Assembly: GCF_009727055.1 (NCBI RefSeq)
Contig: NC_052358.1
Coordinates: 45,613,354-45,677,353, forward strand
Length of the DNA: 64,000 nucleotides
Direction of reading: 5' to 3'
Origin: Benincasa hispida
Lineage: Eukaryota; Streptophyta; Magnoliopsida; Cucurbitales; Cucurbitaceae
Shown: piece by piece, positions 48,419 to 61,166 of the stretch
Numbering within the stretch: the first letter of the stretch is position 1
How the letters are laid out: each line of letters opens with the position of its first letter
Translations under genes and position numbers: made by a program
Notes under the pieces: model-generated
Told to the model about the DNA's origin: nothing
Database searches by the model: none
What the model saw: the letters and a program-made list of their open reading frames with translations, nothing else

Positions 48419-51308
48419 ATGTTACTGAAGAGCCTCAGTCGCCTCCATAACCTTCCTCTCGCCTCTCTCTTTTCCCCAACTCTCTCTCCAAAATCCTCTC
48501 CCCACTTTCTCTCTTTCTCAGCTCGGCTTTCCCATTCCACCACCCCGAATCGTTCCCCACCCCACCTTATTTCCGCTTCCAACGCCACCGCCAAGACATC
48601 AATCTCCGATTCCGCTAGATTTGCCCGCACGGTTCTGTTTGTTCCTCCTGGAGTCGACGCCGATGACGTATCCGAAGAAATGATCCTTCCAGGCTCCAAC
48701 ATTGTGCTCGGCCCTTATGCCGGCGACTCTCGTGTCAAGGAGGTTGAATTCGTCAAAAGCAGCGCTCGGGCTAGGGATTGCCCTAAAGATAACAAACCTG
48801 AATTTGCGATTCTTGGTCGTTCCAATGTCGGTAAATCTTCCCTTATTAATGCCCTTGTTCGCAAAAAGGAAGTTGCTCTTACATCCAAGAAGCCAGGTCT
48901 GATTGATTTTATGTTTGTTTTAACTATTCCGTATGCAATTGGATTCTATCAGTGGTTAATTCCATTGAATTTCTGTTTGATTGCAGGGAGGACGCAGCTG
49001 ATTAATCACTTCTTGGTGAATAAAAGCTGGTACATAGTGGACTTACCAGGCTATGGGTAATTTCCGTTTCTTTTCTCACAAGCTATGTTTGGGTTGTACT
49101 CTTTTGCATGTGAGTCTAAGGTTTGAGATGTTTATGTGAAAATTTGTGCTAGAAGTTTACGTTTTTTCTTGTTGGGGCTGTCCTTTTGGGTGATATTTCG
49201 TTTTGGAGATTCTATGTTAACTAATATGATTTGATTAGTACAGTGGGGGAAAATAAAGTACTGTTTTTCTTTTTAGCTAGCATCTGTTATTGTATTGGTT
49301 GAAAAGTTTTTAGTTATGTAGTTCAATGGCTGCCATCTGTTCTTTGTCTCTTAATAATACACTATTGCTCTTCCAAATTGGTGGCTTGGTCTTTTAAGTT
49401 GACAGCTACTTCTCTAGCTTCCTGATTGGATGATCAGATTGCTCATACGGGTAGATCTTGTCTATAATTTCTTTAGTAATAGGTAAACTGGGGGATTGTC
49501 CAACTAGTATGTAAACTTGTTTAAATGATTAATTACTAGCAATTTGATGCATTAGAGGCATATCATCAGTGTTTGTTTCATTTTTATGGTAGCGGTGCTA
49601 TACTGTTATATTTCTGTTTTTTTTGCAAGAAATGAAGTTTTCAGAGATCTTAGGGTGTTTTTAAATGTTCTAAAATTATAAAAGTACTTCTAGTCCAAGC
49701 AGTCAAATATCATGAAATATATTTTTTAACCAGCACAAGTTCTCTTAAGAATTCTAAAAATCGAATTGAACTCTGGAATCAAAACTGTGAAGATTTTGAG
49801 AATCAATTCATAAAAGCTTGCCCCTTTCTCATTCAACAGAAATTTACTGTCCTGTTAGGACGAAATCTTTCTCATAAAAGCTTAAGATCTCATGTTTACA
49901 ATTCATAAAAGCTTTTTCAAATGTCATAAAAGCTTGCCCCTTTCTCAAGTTCTCATGTTTACAATTTTTTCAAATGTCCCATCCCCACTTTGCTTGATTT
50001 TGTTCTGCGAAAAATCACCTTGAATCCATAAAGAAAGCAAGTCTATGAAATCCAAGCAAATGCCTTAATATTTCCTAATATTCCGAAACACTAGTTCACA
50101 AACCTTGAAATGGAGTCTCGTGGTAATCATTAAAATCTTATTCAGTATGTTAGAAACTCGTTGCTTCTGTATTTTAATGGAGATAAATCTAAATGAACTA
50201 GACTTCTTAAACAAATATAAATTCTCGACTCTCAAGTAAGCATGACCTTTTTGAAGTTAATATGTTCCTTCTTCTTCTTCTTCTATTTTCTTTTTAATCT
50301 TTGGATTTTGAATGTGTTTGTGGTCTTTTGAATCCTGAACACCTTTCTTCCACTCTTAAAAAATGATCTTTCGAATTATCTCTTTGTGATGGCAAACGAA
50401 TCATATTAAGATGGGTCAGGTGAATTATCTATCATCCTTCTCAACTCTCAATAGAATTTGATGTGGAATGGAACCAAAATGTAAAAGATTTGTTTGTGTA
50501 TTGCTTTGCCATTTTGTTTAAAAGGTGCCTTTTTCTTTGTTCTCCAATTTGGTCCCTCAAGAATTTCCCCTTGCCTTGAGGCTTTTGAGATATTTTGTGC
50601 TATTAAGATTTTTATTGTTAATAAAAGGTTTTACCTTTCGACCAAAAATAGGTCTGAAGAGCATTGTTATATTATATGCTTAAGGTAGGTATAGTTCTTA
50701 ACTGGTTTTGTACAGGACACTAATTTTCGACATTCTATAACTTTTAACGTCTACTTCTGCTTCTAGGAGTACATCTTGTTAAATAGTTGTTTAACACTTC
50801 AAATTTGATTCAGTTTTGCCAAAGCCTCGGAAACTGCTCGAATGGATTGGTCCTCATTCACAAAAGGGTATTTTATAAACCGAGATACTTTAGTAGCTGT
50901 GCTGCTTCTTGTTGATGCAAGTGTTCCACCTCAAAAAATAGACTTAGATTGTGCCAATTGGCTTGGCCGCAACAATGTATGCGATCTGAATTTAGGTTCA
51001 TTGCTTTACAATGTTGAAATGTGGTACTAGTTGAATAGATAGGCATTTCTTGTCTGATGTAATTTCCCAATATCTTATGTTGTGTCATGCATTTTCAGAT
51101 ACCGATGACCTTTGTTTTCACGAAATGTGACAAAATGAAGGTGAGCAAAGGAAAAAGACCCGACGAGAACATCAAGGAGTTTCTACAACTTATCAGACAG
51201 AATTACAAGGTACATCCTTCTTGGATCATGACTAGTAGTGTCACAGGTTTAGGTCGGGATGAATTACTTCTACACATGTCACAACTGAGGAATTACTGGG
51301 ATCAATAA
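48419..51308 (+). CDS. Organelle-targeted EngB/YihA-type ribosome-assembly GTPase, 4 exons, 306 aa
   Basis: Exons 48419-48896, 48987-49056, 50814-50976 and 51099-51308 join in frame at GT-AG sites. G motifs: P-loop GRSNVGKSS (133-141), switch region KKPGRT (157-162), DLPGYG (178-183), TKCDK (245-249) and SSVTGLG (283-289). This is the TrmE-Era-EngA-EngB family, EngB branch. Bacterial EngB acts late in large ribosomal subunit assembly; plant homologues with leaders act in plastids or mitochondria, and one Arabidopsis member (EMB2001) is embryo-essential. Residues 1-65 are Ser/Thr/Pro/Arg-rich with few acids, like a transit peptide. The length is normal for plant EngB with leader and the copy looks intact. 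Introns are 90, 1757 and 122 bp. I did not decide between plastid and mitochondrial targeting. Confidence 0.95.
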
Positions 51309-52567
51309 CTAATGATCTTGAGCCTCGTTTGGTTGAAAAAAACTGGCTATCCATATCGTCTAGGATATTGCAATCAAAAGTTAGAAATTCATTTGGCTAT
51401 TTTTGTTACTAATTTAATGTACATGTTCGTTGGAAGCTCCCAGAGAAAGATTAAAATGTGTAAATTGTTCTTTGAAAAAAAAAATGAAGAAAAAAGAAAA
51501 GAAGAAAAGAAAAGAAAGAAAGACCAGGTTTAATCAGGTGGATTTGTAAATTGATGAAGTGTGCTTAGGCACATAATACTACATTGGGGGAAACGACATC
51601 CATAGAAGCTTAATAACCCGTTACCATGGTGGAAAGTTTCCATCGAAATTTAGCATTGAAATTTCGGTAGGGAGGCAATTTCGTTTTTTTCCTATTTCGA
51701 CGAAATTTTGAGAAAATTTCAAGAAAATTTTGATTTTTTTAAAGGAATTAGCTACATTAGCTTAGCTGAAGTTCTTTTAGTTTTACGGCCTGATTGCATA
51801 CAATTGTGTAGTTTCACATGCCAGTGTCATTTTTGAAGAAGGAATGTGCTACTTTTTCTAATTTCTAATTTTTCTCAATTTTAAATTTTATTTTCAATCC
51901 AAAACTTTCATTCCCAAAGAAACTGAATTTGAAAACACACATACGTGTGCGTGCACGTGCACAAAAAATAAAAAACTATATTTATTTTTGACATCATTCA
52001 AACTTTTTCTGTTAAATTTTCATATCATTTCATCTTAAAATTGAATTGATATGAGTTTTGTTTCTTTTACCCTCCAAAATTTTCATTTTCACGTTGTTTC
52101 ACCTCAAAGTGTTTTTAAATTTTATATTATTTTGTAATTATTTTATTTACATTTCTTTTTAAAATTTTTGGTCTTGCATCAATTTTTACACAGACATCGA
52201 AATGATATCTTACTTTATAGAAATGATGATTAAAATGATCAATGATGTGTCGATGGTCTAATTATGCCACAGTCTGTTTCATTAACTAATGTATAATAAT
52301 TTTCATCAATTTTTATAAAGTTTTTTTTAAATTTCTATGGACATTGATATTTCTATAAAATTGGAATCTTGATATTTTTATCGACATTGATATTTCGAAC
52401 CTCGTTCATTAACAAATGCAAACATATAAATATAAAAAATTGTATTTTTTAAGCTTAGAATGGCACTTAATTATACATAAATTGTTATGTAGCTCAAAAT
52501 ACACAAGTATTTTTCTAAAAACAACATGGGTTCCAAATATTCAAATGACACCACAACAATTGCAATT
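51309..52567. other. Region between EngB and the UGT gene, convergent 3' ends
   Basis: The EngB 3' UTR lies on the left; the UGT gene reads toward it from the right. A purine-rich patch (51473-51528) and repeated AAATTTC/CATTGATATTTC words (51640-52400) suggest a decayed MITE related to the one at 7286-7608. No gene seen. Confidence 0.5.
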
Positions 52568-55500
52568 CTATGGTACTCTCAAATCATTCATAGTGGTCAT
52601 AAGCTTCATTTTTTGAAGCTCCTTAAGCAAAGAAAGCAAGTTGATATGAGACGAACCACCACAATTCACAGCCCTTGTTGCTGCCTCTCCCATTTCTTTA
52701 GCCCTTTTTCTCATTTCCAAAGCTTCTACACTTCCACCCATCACAAAATCCACAGCCTTTCCAATATCTTCCCTATTAACGATCTCTTGTTTTTCTTCTC
52801 CCAAATGCCACCACTTTTTGGATCCAACTCCCACTCCATTCTTCACTACTTCAATCAACAGCTTCTCATTGTAAAATTGCTCAGCAAACAATGGCCATGT
52901 GATCATTGGTAAACCTGCACTTACCCCTTCAAGAATAGAGTTCCAACCACAATGAGTCACAAATCCTCCAACACTTTCATGCTCCAAAATCATCAATTGT
53001 GGTGCCCACCCCCTTATTATCAAACACTTCTTGCTTTTAATCATATTCTCCTCAAACCCTTTTGGAAACCCTTCATTTACTATGTCATCATCGTCTTCGT
53101 TGTTTCTTTTTACGACCCAGATGAAATTGTGACTAGATTCTCGAATGGCATGTGCGATTTCGGTAATCTGGTTGGGGTTCGTCTGGACCAAACTTCCGAA
53201 GTTGATGTATAAAACGGATTTTGGTTCTTTCTCGTTAAGCCATTGGAGTAAGTTGGTGGTCTCTATGCTGGGGTTTCCACCTCTATATTCTTTATCTTCA
53301 ACTTCCTTGTTTGCCAACAAAGAAACTGGCCCTATGCTCCATGTTTTGATCCCTAAAACCTACCAAGCGTGATTGATTGAATACGTTGAGAGTAATAACT
53401 AACTTGTTGGAATAATTTTCTCAATCATTAAAAAATATAAACTAATGATTAAATAAGATAAAGAAAAAGAAAACTACTTGGACCCCGTTTCATAATCAAT
53501 TTATTTTTTTATTTTCTATTTTTTAAAATCGAGCTTACAAATACTACTTTTACCTATGACTTTCTTGCTTTATTACCTACTTTTAGAACATGTTCTTAAA
53601 AACCAAGCAATTATTTTAAAAACTAAAAAGATAGTTTTCGAAAACCTTGAGCTTAGAAATCAAGTGGTTTTAAAGAATTTGAAAAAGTTACCAACAAATT
53701 TGGAGGAAACAAACATCAATTTTAAAAATAGGAAACAAAAAATAATTGTTATCAAAGTGGAACTTTAGTCCCTATTTGGTAGCTATTTGGTTTTTTATTT
53801 TTTAAATTTATGTTGGTTTTCTCCTAATTTCTTGCTCATGATTTTCATATTTCTTATGTAAACGTTTGAATTCTTACCTAATTTTCATAAACAAATTTTA
53901 TAAGTTATTCTTTTAGTTTTCAATATCTAGGCTTTGATTTTAAAAACACTTTTAAAATGTTTTTAAAGAAAACATAGAAATTAATGATGAAAGTGATGTT
54001 TATATGCTTAATTTTAAAAAACAAAACAAAAAACCAAATGGTTACCAAACCGAATCTTAATTTTTGGTTTTTTTGTTTTAAAAATTTGTCTTGTAAACGC
54101 TACTCCTACAATGAGTTCTTTTTCCCCTAGTTTTCAACCATGTTTTCAAAATGTCATTTTTAAGATAAGTCATTTTTGTTTTGAAATTTGATTAAGAATT
54201 CAAATGTTACTTGAATATGTTTTCTTTAACCCAAAATATTATAAAACGGAGTTGTAATGTTTTGAGTTTATATGCATTGATTACCTTATTCATGTGTTCT
54301 TCATATGAGCTTTCCAATTCATGAAAGCTATTCATTATTATTCCATAGCATTGTCTCTCTGATTCTTTAATGACATCAAAAAATCTTGAGAAGTCATCTT
54401 GTGTGGTGATCCAACTTGGTAACTGAGACTTCGTCATTTCAATAACATCAGGCAACCCCGGAAGTTTGAACTTATCATTGTTAGATTCAACTTCAAGATG
54501 TGGCTTGTGTGCTCTGATACATTCTTCAGCACAGTAACCGAAGAAGCTCGAACCGTTGAAGGCGAGCCGTGGGATTCCAAGCTCGGCCGCCACTTTAGTC
54601 GTCCACGGGTAAAAGATGTCGGCGACGATACAGTCTGGCCGCATCTCGTGGATGAGGTCTTCGAGTTGAGGTTGGAGCATGAGAAACGCTTCTAAGACCT
54701 TGGGCATCGCCATGGGTGTGGCGGTACTAAGATTTTGGATAGCAGGAGAGAGACCTACCTGTTAAGAATATGAATAAAAGAGATATTTTTGTTTAAGGAC
54801 AATTGTCATGGATAACAAAATTGGTTGTCATGTTTGCAAATGATAAGACAAAGACGAAATCGACAAGTAAAAGCATGAATGGTAAAAAACAATATAGAAA
54901 TTTATGTAGTTTATTAACAGTATGTTAATTTAGTCACAACAAGTAGAGGAAGAGAGTAGTTTTATTATTAGAGAGAAATATCAGATAATATAGATGCAAG
55001 AGGCACCAAGTGGATTAAAGGGTTTAGACTAAAGCCGTAAATAATGCATATACAATTTAGGTTTCAAGGCATTAATCATTCGGAGTGCCAAATAACAAAT
55101 TCAAGGCATTTACAACGGTAAATATATCACAAAAATAAGTAATTTTTAGAAATTTTAGGTCTATCATTGATATATCAGTGAATCGATTTTTATCATTGAT
55201 AGATCATTTTCATAGTTCACTGATAGACCATCATCAAAATCATTCAAATATTGTTTTCAGAAATAAATCTATCAAATTAATTGTGATTCAATTAATATAG
55301 AAAAGAAACAAATTGAATATATAGATAAAATTCCAAAGAGTACAACCCTAGCTGCAGGCCATGGAATGGTGTGGAGGCGGATACGGGAACCAGAGACGGA
55401 GTCCCGATGGATTTTACTGCGGAAGAGGGCGGCGTTGGCATCGGTGGTGACGATGGTGACGATGACACCGAGCTCGGCGAAGAGCGTGGCCACATCAACC

Positions 55501-55571
55501 AAAGGGATCAAGTGGCCATGGCTCACAAAGGGAAGGAAAATGATGTTAAGTTCATCAATTTTATTGAACAT
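52568..55571 (-). CDS. UGT73-like UDP-glycosyltransferase, 3 exons, 496 aa
   Basis: Minus-strand exons 55571-55347, 54758-54285 and 53359-52568 join in phase 0 at GT-AG sites. The start is the ATG giving MFNKIDELNIIFLPF, the usual family-1 UGT opening. The catalytic His is in SHGHLIP (H20), its partner Asp in VADIFYPW (D122). The C-terminal PSPG box runs W351-Q394 (WAPQ...THCGWNS...WPLFAEQ), exactly 44 residues; a final Gln usually goes with UDP-glucose. Cytosolic enzymes of this family attach sugars to flavonoids, coumarins or triterpenoids. Spacing of motifs suggests group D (UGT73); from memory it most resembles soyasapogenol-type UGT73P enzymes, but the acceptor cannot be read from sequence. 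Introns are 588 and 925 bp; intron 2 contains MITE sequence. It looks intact. Confidence 0.93.
53768..54062. mobile_element. Foldback MITE in intron 2 of the UGT gene
   Basis: The left end CTATTTGGTAGCTATTTGGTTTTTT is the imperfect inverse of the right end AAAAAACCAAATGGTTACCAAAC. There is no coding content. A related half-element (53485-53760) precedes it. Target duplication not resolved. Confidence 0.65.
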
Positions 55572-55969
55572 AATGAGGATCAAGAAGAGATAAGAATTGA
55601 TTATTGTGGAAGAAAGGTTGCTACAATGAAGTTGATGTTGTTAAATTTGGAGATATATAAAAGAGTAGTGATTTTAGAGATTAAAATATGAAGAAAATTT
55701 TTTGTCAGAGCACAGCATGTGTTTACGTAGGACATAACGAAAAAAATACTACCAAAAAAACCTTAGGCTACACCAAAGATTCTTAATTTACGATAAAATT
55801 CAAGATATATGATTAAAATAGAAAAGAACAATTCTATTATATTAATATAATTACATAATAATGGAATAACACAAGCTTTCGAAGTTCAAACCCCCACTCC
55901 AGATTTTTCTATTTGGACGATAGGAGGAAATAGACAAATAATATATTGAGGAGTTTTTTTTAAAAAAAT

Positions 55970-56548
55970 AACTTTGGACACTATCCATTCATGGGTTGGG
56001 TTGGATTGAGTTGAAAGGCTTTTTAGACCCAATCTAATTGTTCGGATTGTAAATTTCTTCCACCCAAATAACCCTTATTAAAAAATGAACCTAATCCAAC
56101 CCAACCATTGGATTAATCGGTTCATTTACTTAAAATTTTATTCTAAAAAGAAGTAAAACATAAATATGTAAAAATCTAATTTAATTATTTTCATATATTG
56201 AATTAAGATTAATAACTCAATTTCAATTTATATAGTGAAAAAAAAGTGCAAAAAAACTATTTTTAAGAGTTGTTGAAGAATAAATTATTAAAAAAATATT
56301 GAAATTAAATAAAACTAAAATAAAATATATGTATAAATAATTGTGTTATAAGTAATAAAAAAAATATTTTAAAGTTAATAATAAATTCGGGTTGATTTGA
56401 ATTGGTTTGAGTTATATTAGGTGAACTCATGAACCAATCCAACCCATAAAATTTTCATTTATTTGAACTCAATTCAACCCAAACTGCACGAATTGGATTA
56501 GGTTGATCGGTTTTTTCGAGTCATGGGATTTTTTGAACACCTTTATTA
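55970..56548 (-). mobile_element. hAT-like MITE, second copy, reverse orientation
   Basis: The reverse complement is collinear along its length with the MITE at 4993-5579: same end words (GTTCAAAAAAT..., ...TCATTTTTTAATAAGGGTT.TTTGGGT, CCAACCCATGAAT) and same interior order. It lies about 400 bp upstream of the UGT start codon. Its ends are more decayed and no clean 8-bp duplication was found. Confidence 0.8.
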
Positions 56549-57722
56549 AACACTCGTGTATGTGTAATTCAAAGGAACACTCGATAATAATGACAAATAA
56601 TATGTCATGTGATAATTTTTTATAAAAATATTAAATTATTTTAATTTATTTTTAGTGTGTAAAAAAAATGAGAATATGTAGTTAGGTGTCGCCTCTAATC
56701 ATTATCCAAATTTAAATAGTGAGGTTGTACATTACTTATATAAAAGTGAGGTTAATGTATGAATTAATTAGATCAATATTATAATTTAAATCATTTACAA
56801 AAAGAAATTATAATCTTAATAAAAAAATTAGTAAAAATGTTAGTTTGAAAATATTTAGGGATAAATCATAAATGGATATATATGTACTTATACATATATA
56901 TTATAATATATATAATATATATATATAATATATATATTAAATATTTGGCTCGTGATTGCGAGAGTCCATCGGACAACCGTTATTCATCAATTTGGTTATT
57001 GTCTAAGCCGTCCATGAGTCTATTAGTCCTTTTTTGCTTTAGATCAAATTACGTGAATGGAAGCATCAAATTTTAAATTTAAAATTCGGGTAGTATAAGT
57101 TTCTATGGTGTCTGTTGAATTATTTTTTATATTTGACGAATGAGTGTTTCTTTATATCATACATAATTTCTTTTCTTTCTTTTTTTGTTCAATGTGAAAA
57201 AAAAATTGCATTTTAGTCTTCTAGATTTTAAGCATTAACTATATGTGTTCTTAGGTTCCAAAATGTTACGCTAATAGTCAAGTTTTGATTTGGTTTCAAT
57301 GTAGTTCGTTTTCAAATATACAATTCATCCATTAGACTGATTTTGTTGTTTTTAATTGCGTTTTCTAAATTTCAAGATTTACACTTTTTATTCCTGAGGA
57401 TTTTTTTTTTTACTAGATTTGACTCCACTTTTCGTCTCTACCATTAATGTCTATACAATTACTTTTAAAATATTTAAAGAATATGATATATAATTTAATT
57501 CAATATTTTATTACTAGAAAAAATTAAAAATTAAATTCACTTCATAGATTATTATTTCAATAACGTTAAATCTAAAACAATAGGCTAAATTGAAACAAAA
57601 ACTTCCTCATCGAAAGGCTAAACATTATAATATTTTAGAATCTTTAGGAGTCAGATTGAAATCAACCAAAAATTTAAAGACTTAAAAAAGATTACAATAT
57701 TTAATTAAGGACTCGGAGGGGA
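56549..57722. other. AT-rich intergenic DNA with a possible foldback element
   Basis: No gene. Short AT runs lie at 56880-56940. Sequence at about 57205-57700 has loosely complementary arms (ATTTTAGTCTT...; ...TTTAAAGACTTAAAAA) and may be a decayed MITE. Confidence 0.4.
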
Positions 57723-57734
57723 AACTACAAACTC

Positions 57735-60700
57735 AACACCTAAGAAGAGGAGAAGGAAGAGGAGTGAGTGAAGAGAGAGAAGGAGAAGAAGAAGAAGAAG
57801 AAGTTAAGCAAAGAAGAAGGAAAGGAAGGAGCGAAGAAGAGGAGAAGAAGAAGGGAGAAAGAAGAAGAAGAAGAAGAGAACAGAAGAAGGTAGAAGAGAA
57901 GAAGAAGAAAAGGGAGAAGAGAAGGAGAGAAGAAGGGAAGGAGAGAAGTAAGAGAAGAAGGGAAAAGAAGAAGGGAGAAGAAGGAGAGAAGAGAAGGAGA
58001 AGGAGAAGGAGAAGGAGAAGGAGAAGGAGAAGAAGAAGGCAGAAAGAAGGAGAAGAAGTAAGAAGGGAGAGAAGGAAGAAGAAGGAAGAAAGAGAACGAG
58101 TAAGAGAAGTAGAGAAGGAGAGAGAAGAAGAAAGAAGAAGAAAGGAAGAGAGAAGAAAGAGAAGGAGAGAAGAAGAAGAAGAGAGAAGAAGGAGGAGAAG
58201 AAGAGAAGAAGGAGGAGAGAAGGAGAAGAAGAAGGAGAAGAAGAAGGAGAGAGAAGAGAGGAAATAGAAGCCGACAGCTAAGAGAGCAAGAACAGAAGAA
58301 GAAGCAGAAGCAGAAGGAAGAAGAAGAAGAAGAGAAGAGAGAAGGAGAGAAGAAGAAGCGAGAGAAGAAAGAGAAGAAGATGGAGGAAGCAGCAAGAAAG
58401 AAGAAAGCAGAAAGGAGAAGGAGCGAAGAAGAAGAAGAGAAGAGAAGAAGAGAAAGAAGAAGAAGAAGGAAGAGAAGAAGGAGAGGGAGAAGAAGAAGAA
58501 GAGGAAGGAAGGAGAAAAAGAGAGAAGAAGGAGGGAAGGAAAGAAGAAGGAGGAGAAGAAGAAGGAGGAGGAGAAGAAGAAGGATAGGAGGAGAGAAGAA
58601 GGAGGAAGAAGGGGAGAAGAAAGAAGGAGAAGAAGAAGAAAGAGAGGAAAGCCAGAAGAAGCAAGGAGCAGAAAGAAGCAGGAGCAGGAAGAAGGGAAAA
58701 AGCAGCAGAAGGAGAAGCAGCAGGAGGAGAAGAGCAAGCAGAAGAAGAACAGCAGAAGCAAGAAGAGAAGACAGAAGACAGAAAGTGGCAGAATAAGAAG
58801 GCAGCAAAGAAGCAAGAGTTGAGGATAGAAGAGAGGATAGAAAGAAGAAGGAGCAGCAGCAGAAGAAGCAGCCCAGCAGAAAGAAAGGAATAAAGCAGCA
58901 GAAATGAGTAAAGTAAAAAGCGACGGCAGCAAGAAGCGAGGAGCAGAAGAAGCAGAGCAGGAGAAGAGCAGACAGAAGTAGGAGAGAGAGTAGAAGAGAA
59001 GAAGAAGAAGAAGGAAGAGAAGAAGGGCAGAAGAAGTAGGAGCCAGAAGAGCAGAGGCAGAAAGGAGCAGAGCATAAGGAAGCAGGAGAGAGAAGCAGGA
59101 AGCAGTAAGAAAGCAGGAAGCAAGAGAAAGCAGGACGACGCAGAGAAGAAGCAGAAAGAAGAAGTGAGGAAGAGGAGAAGAAGCAGCCGAGAAAGAAGAA
59201 GAAGAAAGAAAAGAAAGAAGAGAAAAGCAGAAGAAGCGCAGAAGAAAGCAGATAGAAGAGAGAGGAGCCAGAAGGAAGCAGGAGCAGAAGGAACAGGAGC
59301 AGAAAGGATACAGGAGCAGAAGAGCAGGAGCAGAAGGAGCAGGAGCAGAAGAAGCAGCAGAGCCGCAGAAGAAGCAGCAAGCAGAAAAGAAGCCAGAAGA
59401 TAGAAGCAGGGGAAGGAGGAGTGAGGAGAAGAAGAAGAAGAAGAAAGAAGAAGGAGAAGGGAGCAGAAGAAGGAGTGAGGAGAAGAAGAAGGGAGATAGG
59501 ATCAGTGAGGAGGAGGAAGAAGAAGAAGACAACGAAGGAAAAATGAAGAAGAAGAAAGATAAATAAAAGAAGAAGAAGAAGAGAAAGAATGAGAAGAAAA
59601 GAAAGGAGAAGAAAGAAAGGAGAAGAAGGAAGGAGAAGAAGAGTAAGAAGAAAGTAAGAAAAAGAAGAAAGAAGAGAGAAGCAGAAGCAGGAAGAAAGAA
59701 GAAGAAGAAGGAGGAAGAAAGAAGACAAGAAGAAGAGAACGGGAAAGAAGCGAAAGGCAGAAGGAGGAAGGAGGAATGTAGAAGAAGAGAAAGCTGAGAA
59801 GAAGAAGTGAGAAGGAGAAGAAAGAAGAAAGAAAGGAAGAAGAAGAAGGGAGAAGAAGTAAGAAGAAGAGAAGGAAGAGAAGATAGTAAGAAGAAGACAA
59901 AGAAGAAGATAGGAAGGAGAAAGAAGGATGAAGCAAGGAGAGAAGGAAGGAGGAGCAAGACAGGTAGGAAGAAGAAGGAGTCAAACAGTAAGGGAAAGTA
60001 CGAGCTAAACCTTAAGCAGCAGAAGAAGGAAAGCCAACCAGAAAGAAGGGCAAAAAAGAAGCACGAAGGAGAAGAGACAACGAAGGAAAAAAAAAAAGGA
60101 AAAGAAGGCAAGAAGAAGAAGGAAGAAAGAGAAGAAGAAGAAGGAGAAGGAGGAAGAGGGAGCGCGAAGAAGAGGAGAAGAAGGAGCAGCAAGTAAGTTA
60201 AGAAGCAAGCGCAGCAGCAGAAAGGAGCATGGCCCAAGCAGCAGCAGAAGAAGCAACAGCAAGCCAGAAAAAGAAGGAGCAGAGAAGGAGGAGCCCAGAA
60301 GAAGGAAAGCGTGTGAAGCATGAATGCAGAAGTAAGAAAGATAGCAGAAAGAAGAAGCAGTAAGAAGAAGAAGAAAGAGCAGAAGCAGAAGGGGGAGAAG
60401 GCAGAAGGGGGAGAGCAGCAAGAAGGAAAGAGCGAGCAAGAAGCTAAGAGGAGAAAGAATGAAGGTTAAGAAGGGAGAACGAGAAAGATAGACAGTTGAG
60501 AAGGAAGTAAGTAAGGATTGAAAGAAGAAGGAGAAGTAGCAAAGAATCAATATATAAAAGAGAAGCAGAAAAATAAATAGAAGCAGAAGGTGAGAGAGAA
60601 GGAGGAGAAGAATAAGAAGAAGAAAAAAGAAAAGGAGAAAAAAAAGGAGAAGAATAAAGAATAGCAGTTATGAGAAGAAAGCTAGAAGAAGAAGAGAGTG

Positions 60701-61084
60701 AGGAAGGAACGAAGAAAGGAGATAAAGATAAATAGAAAAGAAGAGAAAGAAGAGGGAGAAAGAAAGGGAGTAAGGAGAATGGAGAAGAGAGAAGAAGGAG
60801 AGAAAAAATGAGAAGAAGAGAAGAAGAAGAAGAAAGCAAGAAGAATAGAGCAGAAAGAAGTAAGAGCCAGAAGAGCAGAAAGTAAGATAGAAGAAGAAGA
60901 AGAAGAAGAAGAAGAAGAAGAAGAAGAAGAAGCAGCAGCAGAAGAAGAAGAAGGAGCAGAAGGAGAAGGAGCAGAAGAAGAAGAAGCAGAAGAAGAAGAA
61001 GCAGAAGAAGAAGAAGCAGAAGCAGAAGAAGAAGGAGAAGAAGAAGAAGAAGAAGGAGAAGGAGAAAAAGAAGAAGAAGAAGAA
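57735..61084 (+). repeat. Giant polypurine tract, (GAA/GGA/GCA)-rich, about 3.35 kb
   Basis: Nearly every base on the plus strand is G or A, mostly GAA, GAG, AAG and GGA in irregular order. A middle part (about 58640-59400) and the ends carry AGC/GCA interruptions, and a nearly pure (GAA)n run lies at about 60889-60932. T is very scarce. Long Leu/Ser/Phe-rich frames on the minus strand and Arg/Glu/Lys-rich frames on the plus strand follow from this composition and are not genes. Confidence 0.95.
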
Positions 61085-61166
61085 TATTACATCTCTTAGA
61101 ACAGGTTTATTTTACACAATAAAAAATTATTATTACATCTCTTAGAACAGGTCTATTTTACACAAT
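61085..61166 (+). repeat. 36-bp direct repeat at the right edge of the polypurine tract
   Basis: TATTACATCTCTTAGAACAG...TTACACAAT at 61085-61120 recurs at 61131-61166 with one mismatch, separated by 10 bp of A/T. The first copy abuts the tract. Confidence 0.9.

Noticed and set aside
53340..53360. Apparent frameshift in the UGT gene at the exon 2 / exon 3 junction
   Set aside because: Using the nearest acceptor (TTTTAG before GGATC) breaks the frame, but the acceptor 7 bp upstream (TTGGTAG) gives VLGIKTWSIGPVSL in phase with exon 2, matching the family. The gene is intact.
57733..60321. A very long minus-strand open frame of 862 codons rich in Leu, Ser and Phe
   Set aside because: It is the complement of the polypurine tract. 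Lack of stops follows from base composition; there is no domain, and equally odd frames occur on both strands.
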